A stretch of DNA of 53,596 nucleotides from JAHHLP01 sp041609895 (GTDB lineage: Bacteria > Bacteroidota > Rhodothermia > Rhodothermales > JABDKH01). The stretch is from positions 1 through 53,596 of the forward strand of contig JBFIPX010000004.1 of NCBI GenBank assembly GCA_041609895.1, written 5' to 3'. The position numbers and the translations under genes were made by a program. The notes below the pieces were generated by a model. The model was not told the origin of the DNA. It made no database searches and saw only the letters and a program-made list of their open reading frames with translations. Of the stretch, positions 1 through 7,766 are shown in pieces. Positions within the stretch are counted from its first letter, which is position 1, and each line of letters opens with the position of its first letter.

Positions 1-113
1 ATCAGAAGGGAATCGACGGCGATGGAGTCTGCGTATTGTGCCAACGCATGTGGCGTGATGAAAAGACAGGCGAGCAGCAACGCCGCTGCCGGTCGAAGAT
101 AGTCTACAGTCAT
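1..113 (-). CDS. Secreted or outer-membrane protein, N-terminal fragment (partial)
   Basis: Only the first 37 codons are inside the window; the gene runs off the left edge. Reading leftwards from the ATG at 113 the protein starts MTVDYLRPAAALLLACLF and reaches a signal-peptidase-like site at HALA-Q near residue 25, so the product is exported. The mature part is too short to identify. The upstream neighbour is a small membrane protein with a Cys pair, and in other bacteria DUF2946-type proteins of that sort often sit next to TonB-dependent receptors. A receptor is therefore a reasonable guess, not a finding. An 18-base inverted repeat at 174-191 lies upstream of the start. Confidence 0.55.
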   Translation of the reverse strand, partial: MTVDYLRPAAALLLACLFITPHALAQYADSIAVDSLL

Positions 114-173
114 TTTTTGATCCAGGTGTTGGCGGCGCGAGCGGCCGCCTTGGTCACTTCGTTGTCAGATATG

Positions 174-191
174 GAGATCAGGACTGATCTC
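174..191. promoter_or_regulatory. Inverted repeat, possible operator
   Basis: GAGATCAG-GA-CTGATCTC is a perfect 8-bp inverted repeat with a 2-base centre. It lies in the 92-base gap between the small membrane protein gene (stop at 206) and the start of the exported protein at 113. Size and spacing suit a dimeric repressor site, but a short RNA hairpin is equally possible. No T-run follows, so it is not an intrinsic terminator. Confidence 0.35.
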
Positions 192-205
192 GGGAAGAAG
201 GCCGT

Positions 206-607
206 TCAGGCGATTACAAAGGGCGGGGACCGTCCTCTCGACCATTGTTTATCCGAAGTAACCAGCGATGGCGCGGCATCGACGAAGAAGGGTTTAGGTG
301 CGTGCCGAATGTGCGCGCTTTGCTCATCCGCAAGGTGATCGGGCGCGACCTTGCAGAGCACGCACACAGGTTCCTGCCATGAGGCACGCGTGGAACCACC
401 GACGGTTTGGGCCACGTCCCCCGATGCATCTTGCTTTCCGAGCAAGGGGTATGGTTTGAGATCACGTGCCTCGTAGCCGTGCTGAACCCGGTGGAGTGCG
501 GGAGCTAACACGCCACCGGCTACGAACGTGATAAGTAGCAAGAGGCGCGCTACCATGCTCCAGGCCGTGAGAGGCGGTATGCTCTGAGATGTTTGTCTGC
601 GTGGCAT
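206..607 (-). CDS. Small membrane-anchored protein with Cys pair, DUF2946-like
   Basis: A 133-residue protein of unknown function. One hydrophobic segment (about residues 17-37) is followed at once by HRVQHG, so it is probably a membrane anchor or uncleaved signal facing the periplasm. Near residue 82 is a CVLC pair, and the C-terminus ends in an RGRSPP-type tail. Short proteins with an N-terminal anchor, His residues, a CxxC pair and a terminal (A/R)xPP are typical of DUF2946-like proteins, which sit beside metal-related TonB receptors in other phyla. That assignment is by resemblance only. It starts 35 bases after the def stop codon and could be cotranscribed with it. The next gene on the strand is the truncated exported protein. 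Confidence 0.55.
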   Translation of the reverse strand: MPRRQTSQSIPPLTAWSMVARLLLLITFVAGGVLAPALHRVQHGYEARDLKPYPLLGKQDASGDVAQTVGGSTRASWQEPVCVLCKVAPDHLADEQSAHIRHAPKPFFVDAAPSLVTSDKQWSRGRSPPFVIA

Positions 608-642
608 GGTGCGCTATTCGACCCCTGCATCAACCCAAGGTT

Positions 643-1212
643 TCAGGCATGAACTCCCGCGATAGGGTATTCAGCATCGACTTTTCCGTCAGCCATGTCT
701 CGCAGACGCCGCCGCAGCAGGCGCCGGCGAAAAGGACTTATTCTGTCGACAAACAGCACTCCCTCCACGTGGTCGTACTCATGCTGGACAACCCGGGCCA
801 GCATGCCGTCGAACCTGGCCTCCACAGGTTCAAAGTTCCGGTCGAGATATCGGATCCGCACGGATTCCGGCCGCGTGACGTACTCTCGTATATCCGGGAT
901 GCTCAGGCAGCCTTCCTCGAATTCGCTCGGCTCCCCTTCATCACGGACGAGCTCCGGGTTAAGGAAAACCATTGGCTGCGCCGGGACCTCCTCGCCCTCC
1001 GCCTCCAGCTCTTCAACGAGCGGGCCGAGGTCGATCACAAAAAGCCGCTCGCTTCTACCCACCTGCGGCGCCGCGAGACCGATGCCCTCAGCGCCGTGCA
1101 TGGTCTGCATCATGTCGTCGATCAGCTTCTGCAGCTCCGGTGAATTCTGTTCGACGGGCCGCGTCTTTTCACGAAGGATCGGTGCCCCGTACGTATAGAT
1201 CGGAAGTATCAT
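643..1212 (-). CDS. def: Peptide deformylase
   Basis: Removes the formyl group from the N-terminal Met of nascent proteins; a cytoplasmic metalloenzyme. All three signature motifs are intact: GIGLAAPQ (residues 43-50), EGCLS (100-104, metal-ligand Cys102) and HEYDH (144-148, two His ligands and the catalytic Glu). At 189 residues it is of normal size, with an Arg-rich stretch near 162-171. I place the start at ATG 1212, giving MILPIYTYG, the usual N-terminus of this family. A TTG two codons upstream (1218) is possible but unlikely. It follows ruvX by 30 bases and is probably cotranscribed with it. Confidence 0.95.
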   Translation of the reverse strand: MILPIYTYGAPILREKTRPVEQNSPELQKLIDDMMQTMHGAEGIGLAAPQVGRSERLFVIDLGPLVEELEAEGEEVPAQPMVFLNPELVRDEGEPSEFEEGCLSIPDIREYVTRPESVRIRYLDRNFEPVEARFDGMLARVVQHEYDHVEGVLFVDRISPFRRRLLRRRLRDMADGKVDAEYPIAGVHA

Positions 1213-1242
1213 GATCAACGGATTCTTCTGACGACGCGGGTC

Positions 1243-1710
1243 TTACGGGACATCGGAGATCCGGTGCCGTGCTGCTCGTTCGTCAAGATACTCTTGCAGT
1301 ATTATGGCGGCGGCCGCAGCATCCAGCCGGCCCTTTGTACCTTTCCATCGGCTTCTTGGTCCGGCTTCACGGATGCGATCGCGTGCAACCTCTGACGTAT
1401 AGCGCTCGTCCCACTTGACGATTGCGACTGTCGGGATTGCTTTCTTGATTCGCCGAATGAACGACGAGACTGCCTCCGTCGCACGGCCTTCCGAGCCGTC
1501 GGGAAGAAGCGGCCATCCGACCACAGCCACCGCCACTCCGTCTTGCATTTCGATCGAACGAAGCTCGTTGAGTGCGTCGGGAGGAGAGTAGGTCCCGCGG
1601 GGTTGAGCGAACATCCACAGCGGATCCGACACCGCAATGCCCACGCGCTTGGCACCGTAGTCGACGCCGACACACCGATGCGTTTGACCTCTTCTGACAG
1701 ATTCAGTCAT
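1243..1710 (-). CDS. ruvX: RuvX/YqgF-family Holliday-junction resolvase-like nuclease
   Basis: An RNase H-fold protein of the YqgF/RuvX family, essential in many bacteria and linked to 16S rRNA 5' maturation and Holliday-junction processing. Family marks are GVDYGAKRVGIAVSD (residues 15-29, first acidic residue Asp17), VGWPLLPDGSEG (64-75), DERYTS (101-106) and a C-terminal Asp130 followed by an Ala run. The length of 155 residues is slightly above the usual 135-150. I chose ATG 1710. A TTG at 1728 would also be in frame, but it lies inside the T-run of the terminator at 1721-1756, which makes it less likely. Confidence 0.9.
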   Translation of the reverse strand: MTESVRRGQTHRCVGVDYGAKRVGIAVSDPLWMFAQPRGTYSPPDALNELRSIEMQDGVAVAVVGWPLLPDGSEGRATEAVSSFIRRIKKAIPTVAIVKWDERYTSEVARDRIREAGPRSRWKGTKGRLDAAAAAIILQEYLDERAARHRISDVP

Positions 1711-1720
1711 ACGGTCGCGC

Positions 1721-1756
1721 AAAAACAAAAAGGAGCAAGATGGTCATCCTTGCTCC
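1721..1756 (-). terminator. Intrinsic terminator downstream of the HU-family gene
   Basis: On the minus strand an 8-bp stem GGAGCAAG / CTTGCTCC (1749-1756 with 1732-1739) with a 9-base loop is followed by TTTTTGTTTTT (1731-1721). It lies 29 bases beyond the HU-family stop codon and just ahead of ruvX, so it should end or attenuate transcription between them. Confidence 0.8.
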
Positions 1757-1785
1757 CTGCGGTCGATTGAACACGCGTTCGGATC

Positions 1786-2181
1786 CTAGCGGCCGTTCGT
1801 CGAGACTGCGGCCATGCCGTTTTCGCCATGGTCCGCACTCCCCTCCGGCACCGCATAATTCAGTTCGACGAGAGGACGCTGCAGGACTTCCTTGAGTTTC
1901 TTGCTCGGCTTGAAGTGCGTCTTCCTGCGACTGGGAATGAATACGGTCTCGTTCGTCTTGGGATTTCTCGCCTTCGGCTTCGCCTTGGTCTTCTTCACTT
2001 CAAAGACGCCGAAATCGCGGAGCTCAATTCGTACCTCCGGGTCCGCCTCGAGCATAAGTTCGCCCAGGGCCGACACAACGGCAGCAACCCACGGCTCGCT
2101 CTTATAAATCGGTTCATCCATCAACTCGGCTACACGCCGGGCGACGTCCTTCTTCGTCAGGGTTCGGGGCTTCGAAACCAT
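1786..2181 (-). CDS. HU/IHF-family DNA-binding protein
   Basis: A small nucleoid-associated protein that bends DNA as a dimer. The HU fold is clear: N-terminal helices (residues 8-46, LTKKDVARRVAEL), then the beta-arm with GVFEV (58-62) and ARNPKTNETVFIPSRR (71-86), which contains the RNP tip that inserts into the minor groove. It has 131 residues against about 90 for plain HU; the surplus is an N-terminal extension and a roughly 30-residue, low-complexity C-terminal tail after the last helix (ending near 101). Start ATG 2181 is preferred over the adjacent TTG 2184. It is a monocistronic gene by context, with a promoter candidate at 2277-2307 and a terminator at 1721-1756. Confidence 0.92.
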   Translation of the reverse strand: MVSKPRTLTKKDVARRVAELMDEPIYKSEPWVAAVVSALGELMLEADPEVRIELRDFGVFEVKKTKAKPKARNPKTNETVFIPSRRKTHFKPSKKLKEVLQRPLVELNYAVPEGSADHGENGMAAVSTNGR

Positions 2182-2276
2182 CAATACGCTCCGGAAAAGG
2201 CTAGTTCGATGTGGAACAGTTGTTCGGAAGTGAGAGGCGACCGGTGCGGCCGAAACATGTAATTAGGACCGGACCG

Positions 2277-2307
2277 TAAAGGTAGTAATTATCGTGATTT
2301 CTGCAAA
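2277..2307 (-). promoter_or_regulatory. Candidate Bacteroidota-type promoter for the HU-family gene
   Basis: TTTG (2307-2304), 19 bases, then TACCTTTA (2284-2277). This matches the Bacteroidota primary-sigma pattern TTTG-N19..21-TAnnTTTG with one mismatch. It would start transcription near 2270, leaving a leader of about 90 bases before the ATG at 2181. Found by eye only. Confidence 0.5.
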
Positions 2308-2355
2308 AAAGAGTCTGGGTACCATAATGACCGGTATCTGACGGGCATAAGCGCG

Positions 2356-4614
2356 TTAAGCGGGGTCCTCGGACTCCTCAAAACGATACACCCCATGGAT
2401 TCCGTCAATGCGCTTTATCCGTCGAATGAGTCGATGCAAGTGTTCAAGATCGCTAACGTACAGCACAATCGTGCCCTCGAAAACGCCATCCTCAGAGTCG
2501 ACCGTGATGGATCGGATATTCGTGGACAGGTTCTTTGATATCACGGTCGTTATGTCGCTCACGATGCCAACCCGATCCTCGCCCACGATGCGAAGCGCGG
2601 TAACAAACTGGACGTCCTTTTGGCGGCTCCACTCAACAGGGACGATGCGCTGGGGGTGATTGATGAGGAGGTTCGGCGCGTTTCGACAATTGACTCTGTG
2701 AATCTTGATGCTTCCTGTTCGGCTGAGATAACCGAACACCTCGTCGCCGGGAATTGGGTTACAGCATGAAGCATATCGCGTCACGATGTCTGTGTGAAGT
2801 TCGCCATCGATCATGAGAGCGGGCTTGCTCGCTGATTTCGCAGTGTCGAGGAAATTCTCGTACTGAATGCGCAGGGCGTCTGCGTCCTTCTGGTCTTCCT
2901 CGTGCTCGGCGACCGCGGCATCACCCTTCTTCGCCAGCGCTACGAGGTCGTCCGGATCGAAGAGGCCCGTTCCGATTTCGTAGAACATCTGTTGCTGGTT
3001 CGGAAACTTCAGCTTGGCCGCGTACCGCTGGAGGTCGCTCTCGCTGATCTCGACGTTGTTGCGGCGTGCCTTCTTCCGCCATGTCTCACGTCCAAGTTCG
3101 GTCGCTTTTCGACGCTTCTCGTTGATCCAATGCCGAATTCGGCTGCGCGCCTTGTGGGTGACGACAAACTTCATCCAGTCCGGATTAGGCGTCTGCTTCT
3201 TGGAGGTTATGACCTCGACCTGGTCGCCACTCTTGAGGCGATGCGAAAGCGGAACCATCTTCCCGTTGACCTTCGCTCCGATACAATGGAAGCCGACCTC
3301 CGTGTGCACCTGAAACGCAAAGTCGACGGGCGTGGCATTGCTGGGCAAAGTCTTCAACTCACCCTTCGGGGTGAAGACATAGATTTCCTGATCGTAGAGA
3401 TTCAGGCGAAACTCCTCAACGAACTCGGTGGCCTGCTCCGGCCGAGGCGACTCAAGCAGCTCACGAACCCACGAAAGGAATTTCTCCATCTGGCCGTCCG
3501 CGTCTGTCACCCCCTCCTTGTACTTCCAGTGGGCGGCAAGTCCACGTTCGGCCACCTCGTGCATCTCAAGTGTCCGGATTTGCACTTCTATCCTTCTTCC
3601 GTCGGGCCCGAGAACCGTAGTATGCAGACTCTGATAGCCGTTCGACTTCGGAACGGAAAGGAAGTCGCGAAATCGTTCGGGAAGCGGCTTGTATAAATCC
3701 GTGATGATCGAATAGACGCGCCAACAATCTTCCTTGCCCTTCTTTCCGGTGCTCTTGAGCACAACGCGAACTGCGAACAGATCGTATATCTCGTCGATGG
3801 GCTTGTTTTGGGCCTTCATCTTTCGATAGACGGAGTAGATATTCTTTGACCGTCCATAGATGTCGAACTCGAACCCGTCCTGGCGAAGCCGCTCCTTTAG
3901 CGGTCCGGAAAAGGTCCTGATGTACGATTCACGATCGGCACGAGTGTCCTTGATGCCCTCCAGGATCGCATGGTATTCATCCGGATGAAGGACTTTCAGC
4001 GATAGGTCCTCGAGCTCACTCTTGATGGCGAAGAGACCGAAGCGGTGTGCCAGCGGCGCGAAGAGCTCGAGCGTCTGCGTTGCGGTCTTGATTTGCTTGT
4101 GCCGTGACATGGCCTCGATTGTGCGCATGTTGTGCAATCGATCAGCAAACTTGACCAGGATCACGCGAACATCTGTGGCCATGGACAACATCAACTTGCG
4201 CACGTTCTCGGCGTGGCCCATTGCCCCGCTGGCAAAGACGCCGCTTATCTTCGTGAGTCCATCTATGATGTTCGCGATGGAGTCCCCAAACTCTTCGCGC
4301 ACGAAGTCCAGCGAGATCTCGGTATCCTCTACTACGTCGTGAAGCAGGGCTGCAGCCACGGTGACGTCATCGATGCCGATGTCCTTGGCTACAATGAAAG
4401 CGACTTCCAGAGGGTGGGAGATGTATGCTTCTCCAGACTTTCGGAGATCGTTCCGGTGGGCCCAATAGCTGATTCTGAAGGCGCGGCGCAGGCGCTCCTC
4501 ATCGAATGACGGCAGTGACTTCTCGCACAAGTCCACGAGTTCGTCTAGTCGACGCTGATACCTCGCCTCGACATTCAGGTCGTTGCCCTGCAGTATGGTC
4601 GCAGCACGTAGCAT
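2356..4614 (-). CDS. rel: Bifunctional (p)ppGpp synthetase/hydrolase
   Basis: Makes and degrades the alarmone (p)ppGpp in the stringent response. Its 752 residues cover the full long RSH layout. The N-terminal HD hydrolase has the ligand motif HDVVEDT (residues 92-98) intact, so hydrolysis should be active. The synthetase domain has YGRSKNIYSVYRKM (253-266) and SNGYQSLHT (324-332). A TGS domain follows at about 405-465, then the helical/zinc-finger region with CCNP, and a C-terminal ACT domain (about 680-750). It lies directly downstream of the ribosomal superoperon terminator and upstream of the HU-family gene. Being the only RSH gene in the window, it may be the cell's single bifunctional Rel. 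Confidence 0.95.
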   Translation of the reverse strand: MLRAATILQGNDLNVEARYQRRLDELVDLCEKSLPSFDEERLRRAFRISYWAHRNDLRKSGEAYISHPLEVAFIVAKDIGIDDVTVAAALLHDVVEDTEISLDFVREEFGDSIANIIDGLTKISGVFASGAMGHAENVRKLMLSMATDVRVILVKFADRLHNMRTIEAMSRHKQIKTATQTLELFAPLAHRFGLFAIKSELEDLSLKVLHPDEYHAILEGIKDTRADRESYIRTFSGPLKERLRQDGFEFDIYGRSKNIYSVYRKMKAQNKPIDEIYDLFAVRVVLKSTGKKGKEDCWRVYSIITDLYKPLPERFRDFLSVPKSNGYQSLHTTVLGPDGRRIEVQIRTLEMHEVAERGLAAHWKYKEGVTDADGQMEKFLSWVRELLESPRPEQATEFVEEFRLNLYDQEIYVFTPKGELKTLPSNATPVDFAFQVHTEVGFHCIGAKVNGKMVPLSHRLKSGDQVEVITSKKQTPNPDWMKFVVTHKARSRIRHWINEKRRKATELGRETWRKKARRNNVEISESDLQRYAAKLKFPNQQQMFYEIGTGLFDPDDLVALAKKGDAAVAEHEEDQKDADALRIQYENFLDTAKSASKPALMIDGELHTDIVTRYASCCNPIPGDEVFGYLSRTGSIKIHRVNCRNAPNLLINHPQRIVPVEWSRQKDVQFVTALRIVGEDRVGIVSDITTVISKNLSTNIRSITVDSEDGVFEGTIVLYVSDLEHLHRLIRRIKRIDGIHGVYRFEESEDPA

Positions 4615-4680
4615 GGAAGTTTAAAGCCGCCGCCGGATAGGACGGTTCCTTAGATCATCGGCTCCCGGTACGGGCAGCCA

Positions 4681-4718
4681 AAGAAAAAGGGGCGCCACAC
4701 ATTTTGCGCGGCGCCCCC
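4681..4718 (-). terminator. Strong intrinsic terminator ending the ribosomal superoperon
   Basis: On the minus strand GGGGCGCC (4718-4711), a 13-base loop and GGCGCCCC (4697-4690) form an all-GC 8-bp stem, followed by the T-rich run TTTTTCTTT (4689-4681). It begins 28 bases after the rplQ stop codon and is the only clear terminator in the roughly 21 kb from rpsL to rplQ. Confidence 0.88.
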
Positions 4719-4746
4719 GAATATTTGGTCCAAGAGACAGTGACAG

Positions 4747-5532
4747 CTACTTCTTTGGCTCCTCCGGCTCGGCGTCGTCTGCCTGCTCTTCCTCGTCGCT
4801 CGCCGCCTCCGCCTTGTCCTCAGCCGCATCGACAGCGTCTTCGGCGGCATCCTCAACGGACTCTGTCACGTCCGCTGCAGTGTCGTCAACGGCCTCGGCG
4901 ACATCTTCGACCTTGTCTTTGACAACATCCGCAGCGTCTTCGACTTTGTCCTGAACCGCCTCCGATACCTGTTCGGCCACCTCTTCAGCTTTCTCAACCA
5001 CTTCAGCCGCTTCTTCGGTAACCGAGTCGACGGCATCCTCGACACTCTCGGCCACATCTTCCGCTAGACCGGCTGCCACCGATGCTGCGCCTGCGGCGGT
5101 GTCGGCCTTCGATTTCCGACCTCGGCCTCGGCGCGTCTTCTTCCGTCCACCGGCGGCGCCCTCGGGCTTGACGTCGTTGTAATCAACCAGCTCAATTACT
5201 GCCATGGGGGCGGCATCTCCGTGCCGCTGGCCAAGCTTGATGATTCTCGTGTATCCCCCCGGCCGATCGCCGACCTTTTCAGCAACCTCTCCAAAGAGCT
5301 CACTCACCGCGTCGTTGTCCTGAAGGTATCGGAATACCTGTCGACGATTGTGCGTAGTATCCTCTTTAGCCCGACTGATAATCGGTTCGACGAACTCTCG
5401 CAGGGCCTTCGCCTTGGGCGCCGTCGTCGTGATCCTCTTATGCTGAATCAGGGCGCTCGAAAGTGCGGCGAGCGTCGCCTTGCGATGCGGCGCCGTTCTG
5501 CCGAGTCTATGTCGTTTCCTCTGGTGTCTCAT
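4747..5532 (-). CDS. rplQ: Ribosomal protein L17 with long acidic repeat tail
   Basis: Large-subunit protein bL17, located near the peptide exit region. Residues 1-121 are ordinary L17 (MRHQRKRHRLGRT; HKRITTTAPKAKALREF; GDAAPMAVIELVD), matching the family length of about 116-127. The protein continues to 261 residues. A basic linker (RKKTRRGRGRKSK, 130-142) is followed by residues 154-252, which fall into nine consecutive 11-residue units such as EDAVDSVTEEA, EQVSEAVQDKV and EDVAEAVDDTA, with hydrophobics at unit positions 3, 4, 7 and 11. I count 39 Asp/Glu against 5 Lys in that stretch. The pattern predicts a long amphipathic, strongly acidic helix. The tail is in frame with no sign of a frameshift. 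Last gene of the superoperon, just before the terminator. Confidence 0.95.
   Translation of the reverse strand: MRHQRKRHRLGRTAPHRKATLAALSSALIQHKRITTTAPKAKALREFVEPIISRAKEDTTHNRRQVFRYLQDNDAVSELFGEVAEKVGDRPGGYTRIIKLGQRHGDAAPMAVIELVDYNDVKPEGAAGGRKKTRRGRGRKSKADTAAGAASVAAGLAEDVAESVEDAVDSVTEEAAEVVEKAEEVAEQVSEAVQDKVEDAADVVKDKVEDVAEAVDDTAADVTESVEDAAEDAVDAAEDKAEAASDEEEQADDAEPEEPKK
4777..5073 (-). repeat. Nine 11-residue acidic repeats encoded in the rplQ tail
   Basis: This stretch encodes L17 residues 154-252. The units share the form (E/A)-(D/E/Q)-h-h-(E/D)-x-h-x-x-x-h, where h is Val or Ala; the last unit is degenerate. Hendecad periodicity is known from amphipathic helices such as group 3 LEA proteins and some coiled coils. 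The DNA is diverged between units, so this is a protein-level repeat and not a recent tandem duplication. Confidence 0.8.
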
Positions 5533-5596
5533 CTTACCATCCGATCCGGTTTCTCAGTGACCGCTCCAAACAGGTCGGCATACCGAGACAGAGGGA

Positions 5597-6574
5597 TCAC
5601 GCCTCTTCAAGATATTTTTCAACGTCCATTCCGAAGGCCAGCCCGCGTTCTTCGAGAACCTGGACCAGCTCCTGAAGTGATTTGCGGCCGAAGTTCCGAA
5701 ACTTGAGCATTTCCGACTCTTCCCTTCGCACCAGGTCACCGATCGACTTGATGTTAGCCGCCTTGAGGCAGTTGTGGGCACGGACTGACAAATCAAGTTC
5801 GTCTACAGACTGCGCCAGTAGTTCGCGAACGCGCTGAACCTCAGCATCAACCTCCTTCTCCTCCTCGGTCGGCTGGGGCTCGCTGTCCATCTTGATGAAC
5901 AGGTTAATGTGATCGCGCAGAATGGAGGAGGCGGAGGCGAGCGCATCCTCGGGTACAACCGACCCATCGGTGCTCACTTCAAGCGACAGACGCTCGTAGT
6001 CGATCTTCTCTCCGACTCGCGTTTGCAGGATCGAGTACTTCACGTTTGTGATAGGCGTGAAGATCGAATCGATGGCGATCACTCCGATCGGGTCATCTTC
6101 CTGTTTGTTTTCCACGGACGGTACGTAACCTCGACCGCGAGACAGACGAAGCTCCGCCGAGATCTTAGCCGACTTGTCCAGCGTGGCAATGTGGTGCTCC
6201 GGATTGAGCACCTCGACTTCGTTGGTTGCTTTGCCGATATCTTTCGCCGTCCAGGTACCGGGCCCCGTAAGCGAGAGATGGATATGGCCTTCATCCGCTT
6301 CATCGGCCCGAAACCGAACCCCCTTGAGGTTTAGAATGATGTCGGCCACGTCCTCTGATACACCCTTGATGGTGGAGAACTCGTGCTGCACGCCGTCTAT
6401 CTTGATTGCCGTAATCGCGATGCCTTCCAGCGAAGAGAGAAGTACGCGGCGCAGCGCGTTACCGATCGTGACACCGTATCCGCGTTCCAGCGGCTGGATC
6501 ACAAAGCGGCCGTACTGTTCGTTGATTTCCTCGACTTCGACGCCGTCTGGCATCTGTATTGCGTAGCTACTCAT
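5597..6574 (-). CDS. rpoA: RNA polymerase alpha subunit
   Basis: Scaffold for assembly of beta and beta' and a contact point for UP elements and activators. It has 325 residues, the standard length. The N-terminal domain (about 1-235) shows RGYGVTIGNALRRVLLSSL (32-50), the dimerisation and beta-contact helix, and a G-A-I/T-A-I core. The C-terminal domain (about 250-325) has DELDLSVRAHNCLKAANI and IGDLVRR, the DNA-binding helix-hairpin-helix. The linker contains an acidic EEEKEVDAEVQR stretch. Usual position between rpsD and rplQ. Confidence 0.97.
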   Translation of the reverse strand: MSSYAIQMPDGVEVEEINEQYGRFVIQPLERGYGVTIGNALRRVLLSSLEGIAITAIKIDGVQHEFSTIKGVSEDVADIILNLKGVRFRADEADEGHIHLSLTGPGTWTAKDIGKATNEVEVLNPEHHIATLDKSAKISAELRLSRGRGYVPSVENKQEDDPIGVIAIDSIFTPITNVKYSILQTRVGEKIDYERLSLEVSTDGSVVPEDALASASSILRDHINLFIKMDSEPQPTEEEKEVDAEVQRVRELLAQSVDELDLSVRAHNCLKAANIKSIGDLVRREESEMLKFRNFGRKSLQELVQVLEERGLAFGMDVEKYLEEA

Positions 6575-6635
6575 ATCGATCGTTCTATGCCGTTTTTCAG
6601 CGTATGGGATGGCACGCTATGTGCACCGCCAGACA

Positions 6636-7238
6636 CTACTTGGAGTAAAGCTCAACGATGAGCTGCTCACGGATATTCTCCGGGATGTCTTCGCGACCGG
6701 GATAATCCAGAAATTTGCCCTGCATTTCTTTCCGATCGATTTCGAGCCACGGATACTGCTTGCGGCTTCGTCGGATTGATTCCCGAATCGGATCCACATT
6801 CCTGCTGCGTGGCCGGACCGCGACGACGTCTCCCGGGCGAAGCTGGAATGACGGGATGTTTACGACCTCCCCATTAACCATAATGTGGCGGTGCGTCACA
6901 AACTGTCGCGCCTGCCGACGCGTACTGCCGATCCCGAGTCGAAACACAGTGTTGTCCAGCCGCGCTTCCAGAAACCTGAGCAGATTCTCACCGGTCACTC
7001 CCTTCTTGCGGGCTGCTTTCTCGAACAGATTGCGGAATTGGCGTTCCAGAAGACCGTACGTGTACTTCGCCTTCTGTTTTTCCTTCAGCTGGACAGCGTA
7101 TTCGCTTTCCTTGGAACGCCTGGACCGGCCATGCTGGCCAGGGCCATACGGCTTTCGCTCCAGCGATTTACTGGGGCCAAATATCGGCTCCTTAAATCGC
7201 CTCGCTACTTTTTGCTTTGGGCCTCTATATCGGGCCAT
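6636..7238 (-). CDS. rpsD: Ribosomal protein S4
   Basis: Primary 16S-binding protein uS4, a nucleator of 30S assembly and, in several bacteria, the translational repressor of the alpha operon. It has 200 residues beginning MARYRGPKQKVARRF. The S4 RNA-binding domain is at about 92-155 (RLDNTVFRLG, HIMVNGEVVNIPSFQLRPGD). It lacks the N-terminal Cys cluster of the zinc-binding S4 form. It sits between rpsK and rpoA, 109 bases after rpsK, the longest gap in the alpha cluster. I did not recognise an S4-binding pseudoknot in the leader. Confidence 0.96.
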   Translation of the reverse strand: MARYRGPKQKVARRFKEPIFGPSKSLERKPYGPGQHGRSRRSKESEYAVQLKEKQKAKYTYGLLERQFRNLFEKAARKKGVTGENLLRFLEARLDNTVFRLGIGSTRRQARQFVTHRHIMVNGEVVNIPSFQLRPGDVVAVRPRSRNVDPIRESIRRSRKQYPWLEIDRKEMQGKFLDYPGREDIPENIREQLIVELYSK

Positions 7239-7347
7239 TGTCAGTTACCTCGTTTGCCGAATAATCGGTTTGTGGACAAACGTATGGCCACGTCGCGGTG
7301 ACCATAGCCGGTTTACTTACACCGAGAGTGGGTGCGTGACGCAAGCG

Positions 7348-7749
7348 TCAGACGCGACGCCTCTTCGGAGGCCGGCAGCCATTATGTGGTATTGGTGTTA
7401 CGTCCCGGATTGTCGCGATGTCGAGCCCCGAATTCGACAGAGCCCGAATAGCCGACTCGCGAGCGGAGCCGGGACCTTTAACGAAAACGTCAACCCGACG
7501 CAACCCGAGATCATAAGCCTCTTTCGCAGCCGCCGATGCTGCCACCTGTGCTGCGTAGGGGGTATTCTTGCGGCTTCCCTTGAAACCCATCTTGCCCGAG
7601 CTCGCCCATGAGATCGTATTGCCATACTGATCCGTCAATGTCACCATCACGTTATTGAACGTGGCCTTGATGTGAGCCTGACCGTTCGACTCTACGATAA
7701 CTTTCTTCTTGCGGACCGACCGCGATGATGATCTCTGCTTCTTCGCCAT
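7348..7749 (-). CDS. rpsK: Ribosomal protein S11
   Basis: uS11, on the 30S platform lining the mRNA exit. It has 133 residues with the diagnostic stretches GQAHIKATFNNVMVTLTD (23-40), WASSGKMGFKGSRK (49-62) and the C-terminal DVTPIPHNGCRPPKRRRV. The Lys/Ser-rich N-terminus (KKQRSSSRSVRKKK) is slightly extended, as is common. It starts 17 bases after rpsM. A small TGACGC/GCGTCA inverted repeat (7336-7349) overlaps its stop codon. Confidence 0.96.
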   Translation of the reverse strand: MAKKQRSSSRSVRKKKVIVESNGQAHIKATFNNVMVTLTDQYGNTISWASSGKMGFKGSRKNTPYAAQVAASAAAKEAYDLGLRRVDVFVKGPGSARESAIRALSNSGLDIATIRDVTPIPHNGCRPPKRRRV

Positions 7750-7766
7750 TTCGATGCGGTTGACGA

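Noticed and set aside
2902..3696. 264-residue open frame antisense to rel
   Set aside because: Shadow of the synthetase and TGS region of rel; no recognisable domain.
7336..7349. TGACGC/GCGTCA inverted repeat at the rpsK stop codon
   Set aside because: Only six base pairs with a two-base centre, partly coding, no T-run; likely chance.
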